A stretch of 64,000 nucleotides of DNA, taken from Setoptus koraiensis. Taxonomy: Eukaryota; Arthropoda. Positions 12,567 to 22,972 of the stretch are shown piece after piece (positions within the stretch are counted from its first letter, which is position 1; each line of letters begins with the position of its first letter). The position numbers and the translations under genes are program-made. The notes beneath the pieces were generated by a model. That model ran no database searches and was not told the DNA's origin. It saw only the letters and a list, made by a program, of their open reading frames with translations. The DNA lies in assembly GCA_048013815.1 (NCBI GenBank), contig CM106586.1:19344001-19408000 (forward strand), given 5' to 3'.

Positions 12567-12998
12567 ATGTTTTTGTTGGGCTCTACCAAAATCGTTCAAG
12601 ATTCTTTTGACCATTACACCTATTCCTGGATCATAATTACCGTCTGTTGGATAGCCTATATCATCTGCACAATTATTTATCTTCACTATGCTTACTCGAA
12701 CTATAAGCGCAAACAGTTGCTGAATTTGGAAAAGAAAAGTCAGAAGCAACCGTTCAAGCCACATACTCAGACCTCTCAATCTACGCTACCAGGGGTAACA
12801 ATAGATTTGCCTACTATATCCTCGGGTTCGTCGAACCCGAGTTCGCCCAGTGACAGCAGGGAGACCACTACTGATTCCCAGATTAGCAAAATCAGTAATG
12901 GTGCAATAAGTAAATCAATCAAAAGTGGTAACAAGAGATCAAAATCTCCCAAGAGATCACGCTCCAAAACAAAGCTTGCCGGAACTGAAACCAGTTAA
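12567..12998 (+). CDS. Small single-pass membrane protein with Ser/Lys-rich tail
   Basis: This encodes 143 residues, starting at MFLLGSTKIVQ. The frame is open upstream to an ATG at 12423, but a T-rich stretch ending in TCATGTAG at 12550 looks like an intron acceptor, so the inner ATG is preferred. One hydrophobic segment (residues about 20-42, YSWIIITVCWIAYIICTIIY) is followed by a basic stop-transfer stretch (NYKRK). A low-complexity Ser/Thr/Lys tail follows, with an SRSKTKL-type basic end. The family is not recognised. AATAAA at 13083-13088 fits as its polyadenylation signal. The alternative is the 191-aa form from 12423, which I think is less likely. Confidence 0.62.
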   Translation: MFLLGSTKIVQDSFDHYTYSWIIITVCWIAYIICTIIYLHYAYSNYKRKQLLNLEKKSQKQPFKPHTQTSQSTLPGVTIDLPTISSGSSNPSSPSDSRETTTDSQISKISNGAISKSIKSGNKRSKSPKRSRSKTKLAGTETS

Positions 12999-13440
12999 AT
13001 TTGTGGGCCCAATTGTCTCAGAACAAGTGAGATTCTGCCGTATTGGCAGCATTGAAAGTTATTCAAAGGACTAATGAGTTAAAATAAAATAAATTAAATA
13101 ATATCTGATGCAGCACGAATACCGCTAGAGACTATCTTGTGAGCGAGAGCCTCACCGTTTCCGAGGCACATATCTCGCGCCGCATCTGCTTTTTGGATTT
13201 ATACAAGACAACAAGCACTTCAATTATTACGCAACTATTACACAAAGTTTTGTTTATCATAGTTGTTGGTTGAATCACGCACGAGATGGAATTAATCGCA
13301 CTTGGCGTTCAAGTGGGCAGATGTAGATTGTAGCTCATTTGTCTAAGCAACTAGCTCTAGCCAGCAACACAATAAAACACAATAAAAAAAGTGAAAAGAA
13401 TCAGAAAAATATTGTCCATTCTCCTCGGAAATAAATTAAT

Positions 13441-13836
13441 ATGCCTCCGAGAAAGAAGCCCGCTAATGTGACATTCGACGATGCGACTGCCAGCGACAGT
13501 GACACAGAATCGACGCACCCGAGGTATACGACGACCATCGACGACCCCTACTCAACTGCTGGTGCTTCTGGACCGAGGAAAAGGAGAGCCTACAATAGAA
13601 GGAAACCGAAGCTCACCAGAGATGATGTCGATGATCTGATTGACGGGACAAACAAATTGGCTAAACGAACGAAGAACAAGATCTCTGGTACGGTCAAGCG
13701 CTATTTGCCCGAAAGATACTATTATGAGCAGGATGACATGTATACTTTTGCCTACTATGTCGGCCTAGGAACGTGCATACTCGTGACCGCCTACGCAGTG
13801 TTCAAATTGATTGGTACTAATAGTACCAATAAATAA
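13441..13836 (+). CDS. Tail-anchored-like small membrane protein, 131 aa
   Basis: ATG to TAA with no intron. The N-terminus is basic then acidic (MPPRKKP, then SDSDTES). A strongly basic stretch at residues 45-57 (PRKRRAYNRRKPK) resembles a nuclear localisation signal, and residues 60-88 are charged and probably helical. A single hydrophobic segment lies at about 102-124, leaving only seven residues after it, which is the layout of a tail-anchored protein facing the cytosol or nucleoplasm. The family is not recognised. The only nearby AATAAA (13828-13833) overlaps the last codons and stop, so the 3' untranslated region may be very short. Confidence 0.7.
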   Translation: MPPRKKPANVTFDDATASDSDTESTHPRYTTTIDDPYSTAGASGPRKRRAYNRRKPKLTRDDVDDLIDGTNKLAKRTKNKISGTVKRYLPERYYYEQDDMYTFAYYVGLGTCILVTAYAVFKLIGTNSTNK

Positions 13837-14219
13837 ATGTTTCGGTTGCAAAAAATTGCATCGAAAACATTGAATGATGAAGTTTCTCACAGCAATCGAT
13901 CCACAAATGCTTCGCCCTATCGTTTGTCTGGTCGTTGGTTGTTGAGCATTCATTGGCCACGCTCTTGCTATCAATATAACAATATGTTAATACATCTAAA
14001 TTTAGACGCGATTTCTCACCCCATTTGTTTGAGTCATGTTCCATTAACTGGTAGATCGGTCTTGAGTTGTTTGTTTGAAACAAACATAATGCAACACTTC
14101 ATTCTCTGATCGCAATTCAATTGAAAATATTCACCAACTAATAATAAGTTGACAAAATAACAAGTTTCAGGTTTTGTTTTATCTAGATATTTTGAGAGAA
14201 AAAGCATCAAAAAGAGACT

Positions 14220-14692
14220 ATGTCCATGTCCAGTTGCAACCGATTGATGAGCTGCATCATGCTAGCGATGATCAGTTTTCAGTTACTATTTATCGGTGAG
14301 TAGTTGCGACCATGCAAAAAGAACCTGCCAATTGATGATGCAAACTAATGAAAAGATTGATTCGTCCCTCATTGTACTGTATAGGCATCGGCGTCAACTG
14401 CAACTACGATTCTGTGTATGGCGAGGAGCAAGATATAGATAGAGAAGTGGACCAAATAGAGAATGAGGCACAATATGGCGTTGACAGAGTTGAAAACAAC
14501 GTCGAGGATGCTGTGGACGACGTGGAAAATGTTGGCAAATTTGCGAGGGCAGCCGTAGATTACGGCGAGAATGCTGTAGAAAACGAAGTGGAAGAAAAGA
14601 GAGATGAGGGCGAATCGTGGATGCTGGGCAAAGTTTCCGACGGCTTGGAGGATATCGCCGAAGCGGGATCGAATGTGTACGACAGGAGATAA
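14220..14692 (+). CDS. Small secreted acidic helical protein, two exons
   Basis: Exon 1 is 14220-14295 and exon 2 is 14385-14692, joined in phase 1 (donor GTGAGT, acceptor TATAG). The 127-residue product begins with a hydrophobic leader (SCIMLAMISFQLLFIGIG), probably a signal peptide cut near residue 29. The mature part is very acidic, with repeated short helical units rich in Val, Glu, Asp and Asn (patterns such as VDRVENNVEDAVDDVENV). There are no cysteine pairs beyond one Cys near the leader. The intron just after the leader, in phase 1, matches the two secreted-protein genes to the right, though sequence similarity is not clear. Function unknown. AATAAA overlaps the stop (14692-14697) and another lies at 14787-14792. 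Confidence 0.7.
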
Positions 14693-15217
14693 ATAAAGAA
14701 ATAGACAAAAAATGAGCTAACATATTTGAGGCCTCAGAACAGTCTTGGTGAAGCGCATTCATTGTGTTGCTCAGTGAAATCCGGCGAATAAACAACAATA
14801 TTGTCTATAATAACTATTATGCTATTGTTATACAAATTCATTTATTCTCTCTCTGATACCATAGTCAGCTCGCATCATGGGGTCTGACTGGCCTCATCAT
14901 CGTGATCACGATCATATTCCAATGTGAGTGCGTCTAAAAATGGCTTGACAGTGAATTACGTCATCTCATCTAGTCCCGAAATAGATTATGAATGAACGTG
15001 ACTCGCCATTCAGGGTGACTTGTAAACCTGTACATATCTGTACAGGCGTTGTTATATTTCTCTAGGAACTTGTCAATTTATTTACATATTCTTTCAGGTT
15101 TATTCCATTAGCTACAGTATACATAATCTATCACCAAGTCTGGTATTATCTCATTAATATCATTTAATTAAATAACACTCGATTCAACCGTGCAGTGCAA
15201 AAACGTACAAAGAGAAC

Positions 15218-16310
15218 ATGATGAAATATTCGCTTCAATTTATTCTACTGATTAGTATCGGTCTTACCGCCATTTCAGGTGAGTTGCGATTACTAAGCGC
15301 TAACTTTGAGTCGGTGAACAACTACTGCCACAGATCCGTGCTAATTGTTTGATGGCCTCTCTCAATTGTTTCATCCAGTCGACAGAGTGTCCTGCGGTGC
15401 CCTTGATAAAATCAAAGACCTCGTTACTGGCGGTGATAAAGAACCGGAAATCGATGAGAAAAACTTGACCACCGAGCAGTTAGTTGAGAAACAGGATAAA
15501 GAATGTAAGTCCGAAATCATCTGCCTAAGGCGCAACTGACCAGACACTCAAATTTGATGGTGCCAAACTCACGCCGAAATATACAAATTCTTGAACAACT
15601 CTCCACTTTCTAATTCTTTTCCAATGTGAGAAGCTTTGTACCAGGGAGGTTTAAAAGAACAGATAGCTCACGGAGCAGCGGACGCCATCTTCGATAGAGC
15701 AACTGACTACATTAAAGAGAACAGTGTTCCATCAATTCTGAAGCCGGCAGTCGGTTTAGTAACGAGCAAGTTGAAGCAAAAGGTTCATCACAATATTAAT
15801 AGCTGGGATGATGCAGACCAAATAGAAAAGCTTGAAAAAGAAAGGGGCGAAAACGGTGAAGAGGTCGCCGAACAGAGAGAACAGGAAAATGGAGAAAATG
15901 CTGACCATGAGAAGGAACATAAAGAGGGATGGTTTGAAAAAGTGAAAGATAAAATCACCGGACATGACGACGAACACGAGAGACGAAAACGCTCAATAGA
16001 AATGGAACCCGTCCAGGCACGTCAAAGTAAGTTCTCGAAATTGATAACTAATGCAAAGAACTTGTTGCATTTTCGCCGAAATCGTCACCCTCAAGCTGCT
16101 GCACAACCCAGAGCTTATGAAGAACCGCAACTAGTGCAACAACGAAGAAAGAGAGACGTAAAGAGAGCTTCGGAAAACGATGAGCAAAACAGTGCTATCG
16201 ATGAAATTTCAAACAAGGCCAAATCAGTTGTGACTAGTCTCCACCCAAGGAACGTTTTAGGTCGAATCAATAAGCACCTTGGAAACATCACCAACAAGTC
16301 CCAACAATGA
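15218..16310 (+). CDS. Secreted propeptide-like protein with two RRKR sites (long paralog)
   Basis: Three exons: 15218-15278, 15379-15504 and 15634-16310, both introns phase 1 (donors GTGAGT and GTAAGT, acceptors CCAG and GAAG). The product is 287 residues. Residues 1-20 are a clear signal peptide (MMKYSLQFILLISIGLTAIS). A short Cys-containing stretch, a Lys/Glu-rich central region (SWDDADQIEKLEKERGENGE) and two furin-type RRKR sites at residues 179-182 and 233-236 follow. Cleavage there would release a cationic piece of about 50 residues (SKFSKLITNAKNLL) and a C-terminal piece. The minus-strand gene at 18022-18718 is a shorter paralog. The family is not recognised; defence, salivary or hormone-like roles are all possible. 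AATAAA lies at 16546-16551. Confidence 0.78.
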
Positions 16311-16545
16311 AAAGCTGCGTTGGAGCCTCACAAAGATCTGTGCATTTAAAGAATAAGACGGTGAAAGGATTATCCATAGAATCATGACATCCAACTGAAC
16401 ATGGTGGGATCTGCGCTAAACTATCCTAATGAGCTGCATTAAGAAAGAACATAGCCGAAAGGAGTCACTGAGAAATAGAAGTCAAGTTGGAAATCTTGTC
16501 ATTACAGTATTTCAATATAATCCAAACCAATCTAAATGACAAAAT

Positions 16546-16551
16546 AATAAA
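16546..16551 (+). other. Polyadenylation signal of the long secreted paralog
   Basis: AATAAA lies 236 bases past the stop of the three-exon secreted-protein gene, the first canonical signal after it. Confidence 0.45.
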
Positions 16552-18021
16552 AACGATCCCCGGTTAAGTACATGAAATCCTGTTGAATATGGCCAATATT
16601 CATATTGGTATTTTGATATGAGTTTATTTCTACCTATGTTAACTTTTTCGTTTCATCATTTTTGTGCACCAAGGATTGACGTCTCATTGTTGTCCGGCAG
16701 CTCATGGAGCCGCCTCATCCGCATTTTTTTCGATTGGAAAAATCTGCCTGACACTAACGAGCCTCTGGTTCATCGACTCAAATGCAACTAACTCGATAGA
16801 TCCAGAGCTGAAACCATTGAGATTGAGTGTCTGCATATAGTGAATAATGTGCTTCATTGCATCAAGCAGTATTTAAGATATTCTTGGGCCCGCATAGATT
16901 TTTTCCGACCCAAATATCTAAATACCCAAAATATCTGGATGATCTCATGATAAATGGACTTTTGTGCGGTTTCTCTTTGGCCGCGAGTATGTCCCAAGCA
17001 TGTCCTAGTATAAGGAGCTCCTTTGCATTGTATCCTTTTTTCAGAATGACATACCGAGACTTTGACGATCTGCCTAACAATCGCGATGGATATTGGAACG
17101 GGGATGCAAACTGAGGAAGCTATAAAGACCGATTTGCGAGAGAGTAACTAGGTCTGTCGAGCACTACACTAGTGGGTCAGTAGAGCGAGGATCTGGCTAA
17201 TCATGAGACTCACAAGGAAAACCTCCTAAGCATGACACCTCTTTTGACCTGAGTCTGGTCTTGTTGAATTCTCCTGTATCTGAAGAGCAAGGAATGGAGA
17301 TTTGTTTTCCCGGAAAATGCTTTATTTTCGAGATATCTGGCCTCAAAAAAAAATCATGCTCATTCTCCGATGTATTCGAGGCTAAGCAAGCGCACTAAAT
17401 AGAAAATGCATGCCTAATGCAAAACAAGCCTTCGGCACGAACGAATTTCGAGGTCAGGTTAGCCAATCAAGAACCCGAAGGATCGAAGTTGGCATTCGTC
17501 AGTAGTGATCAATGAAAACGCCGCTGGGCTTTCAGTATTCATATAGTATAGTGTGGCAAATGCTTTCGAGCCACGACGTTCTCAGTTTTGTCCTCGGGGT
17601 CACTTTTGTTTCAGGTCAGTCCCCGATACTTATTTTCAATTTCTAGATCAGTAACTTCTTTACCCCATCAGTATTCAATCAGTTCTTCTTTCGGAAGCAA
17701 CGCGATAGAATCAATTTCAGCCACTCAACAACGGGTTTGTTATCATATTATATTATTTCAATTATTCGTAGCATTTCGATAGATTATGATGACAAGATTC
17801 TCTCTCTCACTCTCACTCTCGCTCTCTCTTTCCCTGTTCCATTTAGCTTGTTCAAAAATCCGACTGATCGACTGTTTCGGCTACTTTTGCTCTTAATGCA
17901 TCCCATTGAGACAGATTAGCTAAGGTCATGATCTAGTCGGTTTTGGTGTTCAATTTGATCGTTACTCCATCGGTTCTTCGATCTGTCGCTATGTGCCTTG
18001 GTCTTATTTTCGACCATTGCT
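16552..18021. other. Intergenic, no gene seen
   Basis: AT-rich intergenic DNA between two convergent paralogs. No convincing reading frame, exon or RNA gene was found. A short pyrimidine microsatellite (TCTCTCTCACTC type) lies at about 17800-17835. Confidence 0.6.
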
Positions 18022-18718
18022 CTAGTATTCTCCCTCTCTCTGTTCAGCGCCCTCCTCACCGTTTTCGGCTCTCTCTCTTTTTAGCTTCTCTATTTGCTCT
18101 TCATCGTCCCAGCTATTGATTTCGTGATGTATCTTTTCCTTCAAACCGTGTGACAATAATTCCACTGCAGGTTTCATGATACCTGGGGCATTGTTCTCTG
18201 CAATATAGTCAGTTATTCGACCCATGGCCGCATCAGCTGCCGTGTGAGCTATCTGTTCTTTCCAACCTCCCTGGTACGAAGCTAGTCACATTAGAAAACA
18301 TGACAGGAAAGGACGTGGAGTTGTACAAGAATTTGTATGTTTGAGTTTAAGCTTTGCCAGTTTTTCAGTTCCGGTTTATTGCATCAGTGGCATGATAAAG
18401 AGTCACAAACAAATAATATTGTACTTACATTCCTCATCCTGCTTCTCAACTATCTGCTCTGGGGTCAGGTTCTCTTCATTTTCGTTTTCCGCCGACTCGT
18501 CGCCACCGCCAGTTACGAAATCTTTGATTTTATCAAAGGCACCGCAGGACACTCTGTGGACTGGATGAAACAATTAAGAGAGGCCATCAAACAATTAGCA
18601 CGAATTTGTAGCGGCAGTTGTTCACTAAATCAAAATTTGCGCCCAGTTATCGCGACTCACCTGCAATTGCGTGAAGACCGATACTGATCAGTAGAATCAA
18701 TTGAATCGAATATTTCAT
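18022..18718 (-). CDS. Secreted protein, short inverted paralog
   Basis: Three exons on the minus strand: 18661-18718, 18429-18560 and 18022-18281, both introns phase 1, giving 149 residues (450 coding bases including the stop). The signal peptide (MKYSIQLILLISIGLHAIA), the Cys-containing RVSCGA segment, and the core (YQGGWKEQIAH, HHEINSWDDEEQIEKL) align with the gene at 15218-16310 at roughly 60-65% identity over the shared part. The exon boundaries are conserved. The frame ends shortly after AEQREGEY, so the C-terminal half with both RRKR processing sites is absent. A further upstream donor (GTAAGT, 18842-18847 on this strand) and acceptor (CAG at 18751-18753) suggest a 5' untranslated exon with a 97-bp intron. 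The open frame and intact splice sites argue against a pseudogene. Confidence 0.75.
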
Positions 18719-18750
18719 CTTGTTCGCTCTGTCCGTTTTTGTGTTGTTGC

Positions 18751-18848
18751 CTGTTAAATCGATTGTTATTTAATTAATTGATATTAATGAGATAATACTC
18801 GACAGGATGATAGATTGGGTATGCTGTAGCTGGCGAAAAAGACTTACC
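18751..18848 (-). promoter_or_regulatory. Upstream region conserved between the two secreted paralogs
   Basis: Read on the minus strand, this stretch contains AGCTACAGCATACCC, CAATCTATCATCC and TATTATCTCATTAATATCA. The corresponding region of the long paralog (about 15108-15195, plus strand) has closely similar words in the same order and spacing. The duplication therefore included at least about 100-150 bp of 5' DNA, and this DNA has stayed more alike than chance would allow. Confidence 0.55.
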
Positions 18849-20806
18849 TGTTAAAAGAGAGGAATGTCTGACATGATCTATTTTGGGACTGGGGGAGTTG
18901 AAAACTTTCAATATCATTTTATTTTTAGGCACAGATCGACTAGAATATAGTTGGCAAGTAAAGTGGATCGATACAACAATATGTCACAAAAATATATGAA
19001 TACACCATCCCCAGGACCGATATTGATTTCCTTTTACCCTTTCGTTGTCTTGGGTGAAATTCCCATCCCAAGACAATCGATAACTGTCATTAGTTTCGTT
19101 TATTTTTCATAAAATTACTTACAATTAATGTTAGTGAGCGACTCCACCTGTAACTCACACCGGGGAGCTGACATGACCTGCCATCCTCACATTTGATCTT
19201 TCCTCCTCATGTCCCTTCCCGATCCCTGGCATTCGCTTTGACATTCACACATGAACTCCCCTATGCTCTCACCTTTCTGTAGAAGAGAGGACAGGTGAGT
19301 TTGTGTGCGAAGTTCAGAGCGAATGCAAGAGATTCGGCAGGGACATGAGGAGGAGTGAGAAAATGTGAGGGCGAGCAAGAGGCCCGTGCTTGATAGTGCC
19401 ACTAATCTATATTGTGTGGGCTGAATTCTCCTGTGGTTAGCGTTCGCGGCCGCTATATCGCCTCGATCAGACGAATTTCATCTTTAAATTGAATTATATT
19501 TTATTTAATCTGATGAATCTAATCTGGCTCGCGAAACAAAAACTAGATAATAAATTGTTTAGGCATTTTCGACAGCTCAAGAAGCCAGTGGAGACTAGTT
19601 CAGCTGGTGCTCTCAGAAACTTGTGATACCGTTGTCGCTTCGCATAATAGCGGCGCCGACTTGCCCCTAATCTGCTTATATTTATAGCAGTCTGGAAATT
19701 TCTGACCGATTTTGATTATTTTGTACTTATTTGTATGTGAAATAGTCGGCAGCTGGATTGTCGTCTAGCGCGAGACGGAGAGTGCTGCTGCGAAGCCGAT
19801 GTGCGCGTGACGTCAATCGCTCTCTACCGTGCTCCAAAAGATAAAATCTCTTGGCTGCTTGCAGCGACGAATATCGCTTGGCATCACAATGACCTCTGAT
19901 AACACTGATCAAACACTTTCGATCAATTGACTCTGAATTTTCATTTCCTGTTCCTGTAAATGGCTGAATAATGTGCGGCTGTGAACCGCTGGCGGTTTTA
20001 CATGTACTATAACTGGTAGTTCCGGGCCAGCGGCCAACTTTTTTTCTGTGGGCAACCACTGGATGTGGTTAGGCACGCCAGTTTTGATTATGAGAAGGGC
20101 ACACAGAGAATGGAACAGTATTCGTGAGACATGTGTCATGTAGGCTGGTTGTATTCATCTTGCTTTAATTACACATTCGGAGTGAGGTCGCATGAGAACA
20201 CACGAGAAGAGAAAGCGGTTTCACAGGCCTAAATAAACAGTCCAAAACTAGAAAAGTTCCGCTCTAGAAATTTCTAAAAGCAGAGGGCAGAAAAAAAAGA
20301 AGTCTCGCCAAATCTTGTTGAACAATGAGCGCATTGAGCAGCGAATTATAGCAGGTTGTTATTAAGAATAATTGACTTCTCTCGAATCGTAATAAACGAC
20401 CCAATAGCACGCATATGACTTAATAGGAATTATCCGAGCCGCTACTGCACACGAGATGGCAGTTAGTGTCTGACGGGCATGAGGTTGAACTTTAATTGGA
20501 CCCGTCGTGGACGAAGCCGAGCACGTTTCTACGTTACGATGGATCACATCCTATATTTACAACCAAACGTAAATATGTGGTGTATGTGTACATCGCCAAT
20601 GCGCCACAAACACCCGCGGCTCCCCCCCCCCCCAAAAAAAAACATCTGAATTGTCGGGCGGATATTGATTACGTGAGCCGCGGATGCAAATCGCTGTGTG
20701 CAGGCGAGCCAATGTTTATTTTTGCCCTTCGTTTCAACCATTTTTAAACTCTTTGAGTACGCTCACAATCGGCAGTGTGCAACTTTAATGGTGATCATTT
20801 ACATAC
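18849..20806. other. Intergenic; holds a long imperfect hairpin
   Basis: No convincing gene. The main structure is an imperfect inverted repeat at 19185-19370. A TGACGTCA (CRE-like) octamer lies near 19808. A C-run followed by an A-run occurs at about 20624-20642. Confidence 0.5.
19185..19370. repeat. Long imperfect inverted repeat (hairpin)
   Basis: The left arm (about 19185-19270) begins CCTCACATTTGATC and contains CCTCCTCATGTCCCT and GGCATTCGCTTTGA. The right arm (about 19290-19370), reversed, gives CCTCACATTTTCTC, CCTCCTCATGTCCCT and TGCATTCGCTCTGA in the same order. The arms are about 80 bp with scattered mismatches around a short loop. It could be a degenerate foldback element or a transcribed hairpin; no target-site duplication was evident. 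Confidence 0.6.
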
Positions 20807-21091
20807 ATGGAACAGGTAATTAATACAGGCCAACCATATCAACAAACAAATGTCAGTCCAGTTAGCACAATGAGATGGTCACTCCCAATTTCAAGTTTGC
20901 TTTGTAATCCGCTCACTGTGTTTATGCAACATCTCAATAGATCCTCTACTAAGGTTAGCCCCGAGTTACAAGCCGGCAACACCGACAACAACAACAGCAC
21001 CACCAACATCAACAATTTCGACATTTCTGCGAATGAAAAGAATGAAGATTCAAAACAGCAGAAATTCGAATTGAGCACATTCGCAATCAAG
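20807..21091 (+). CDS. Candidate 5' coding exon (Asn/Ser-rich)
   Basis: An open frame from an ATG at 20807 ends precisely at a good donor (ATCAAG|GTAAGC, 21092). The last 50 codons read like arthropod coding sequence (SSTKVSPELQAGN, then an Asn/Thr run, then KQQKFELSTFAIK). Internal AGs (after 20939) could be acceptors, so the true left end may be inside. It ends in phase 0, which fits the candidate exon at 27521. The owner gene is unknown; it may be the MDM1-like gene downstream. Moderately speculative. Confidence 0.3.
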
Positions 21092-21780
21092 GTAAGCGCA
21101 GCGGTTGATTTTGAGCGATGCAATTTTTTCCTTTTTTCTTCATTCGTTCGAGGGAGAGACAGAGAAAGGGAGATTTCGTTAATTTGCTTTTTCGTTCGTC
21201 TCCGAAAAAGTAAATCGTCTCGTCATGTCCACAATGGACACACGGCGAAGTGCGCCCACCTAATATCATGATATCATGATGCACATCACAGTTTTGTTGC
21301 CCAGTCTCATAAATATGATAATTATGGTTCGCCTGGATAACGCCGCAGTTTATGCTGCCGTAATTAGTCGCTGCAACTTGCAACTTTGAAATATAGTTGG
21401 AATACAGCTGGAATATGGCTGGAATATGGCAGGAATATAGTTGGAATATAGTTGAAATGTAGTTGGCGTTTAGGCTGCACAGGCACATAGAGCCTCCCAC
21501 TTGACAGGTCCAATTTCTCGAAATTCATTCGTTCCATTCGAGATTTCGGAGATATTTGCGTCTATCTATACAATGTTGACCGGAGCGAATGCGTCTGACA
21601 TGGATGAGAGGATCGGGCACACAATGGGCCAGATAATTGAATCCATGCCGGGCTCGCTCGATCATCGCGATTATTACATGTATCGTTATTGTTGTTGCGA
21701 CCGGTGCGCCATTTCGGGAATTTCGCTCAAATTTTTCGCGAAACTTTTCCTCGAAAAAAGTCCGAGAAAAATGTCTTGGG

Positions 21781-21857
21781 AAAATGCCCGAGAAAACGCC
21801 CGAGAAAACGCCCGAGAAAACGCCCGAGAAAAATGTCCGAGAAAAATGTCCGAGAGG
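21781..21857. repeat. 12-bp tandem repeat
   Basis: Units of CGAGAAAACGCC drift to CGAGAAAAATGTC; about six copies. Confidence 0.8.
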
Positions 21858-22602
21858 GACGTGAAGAACCGATTCGAGCATGCGTTGAGAGCCACCAAAG
21901 TGGGGGACGTTTCGCAGTGTTGGAACGCTGGTAACTGCAATATTTGGAGTTTTCCTTCGCGAGAATTCTCTCATCCACGGGACGGGGCGAAATTTCTCGC
22001 GAAGCGGCATGGTGAGAGAAAAAGAATTGGTTGTTCTGTAGGTCGTCCCGGTGGTAATTAGTGTCGCTCTGCTCCACTAAAGGTTGTTCATACAATCAAT
22101 AATATCCAATAATGGAGTGCCTAAATCGGGCTGCATGTCAGCACGGAGGAGACAGGTTAAGAGGCGGCATGAAGCAGATCGGAAAATTAATTGTCTCAGT
22201 GATCCCTAAATTGGCGAGCACATGCCTCGTTGCGACCAATGTCCATGGCAATCGCTTTATTGGAGCGACACAAGAGAGTTGTACAAGTTGCATAACAGCC
22301 GTCCGAACAAGTGCGGGCCTGAATCGGCTCCGAATCGGGATATTCTGGCGTGGGCCGGCTAAAACTTGGATCGTTGTGCTGGCACCAGTGAAGCATGTCA
22401 TTTACTTAGTTGTTGTTGTTGTTGTTGCGTCATGGCGAGCTTGTGTTACAAGCTGGCCCGGTTATCATACATGAGCCGCATGTCGCATTGCATGAGGCAA
22501 TATGAGGCTGAAGCGAGCCATTGTTGTTGGTCTAATACACATAACAAGTATCATTTGACTAGAAATGGTGAAAGGTGGATAACTAGCTGACAGCATCATG
22601 AA

Positions 22603-22628
22603 CGCTTGACCAGTCGACTGGTCAAGCG
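22603..22628. repeat. 26-bp perfect palindrome
   Basis: The half-site CGCTTGACCAGTC is followed directly by its reverse complement with no spacer. Confidence 0.9.
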
Positions 22629-22927
22629 GCCGATTGGACAATCAAATCAAATAAGTTGGCCGGTCGGCTTATTGGCTGCGGCGAGCAGTTTGTTGGCGAT
22701 AGCGCCGCCGGCCAGCGTTGGCCACATGAACGAACCAATAGCTCATGAGCTGGCTATCGTGAGTTGAGCGTGTAAATGGCCGACGTTTCTCATTGTTACG
22801 CAATTTGACTGATCACCTGTTGTCGCGTCACTGTCAGAGGAAGATCAGATCGGATTGGATCAGGCCAGAGCTGACCGCTGAGAGCGATCAGTGGCTGGCG
22901 CACAACAAAAAATTGATTTTGCGCCAG

Positions 22928-22972
22928 CCCGTATATAGTGGCCGCCATTGTGGCGCGGCCACTATCTACGGG
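22928..22972. repeat. 18-bp inverted repeat with 9-nt loop
   Basis: The left arm CCCGTATATAGTGGCCGC (22928-22945) pairs with 22955-22972 with one mismatch. Confidence 0.85.

Noticed and set aside
18022-18718. Reading the short inverted paralog as a pseudogene
   Set aside because: All three exons, both splice-site pairs and the frame are intact, and the upstream region is conserved. A shorter functional product is more likely.
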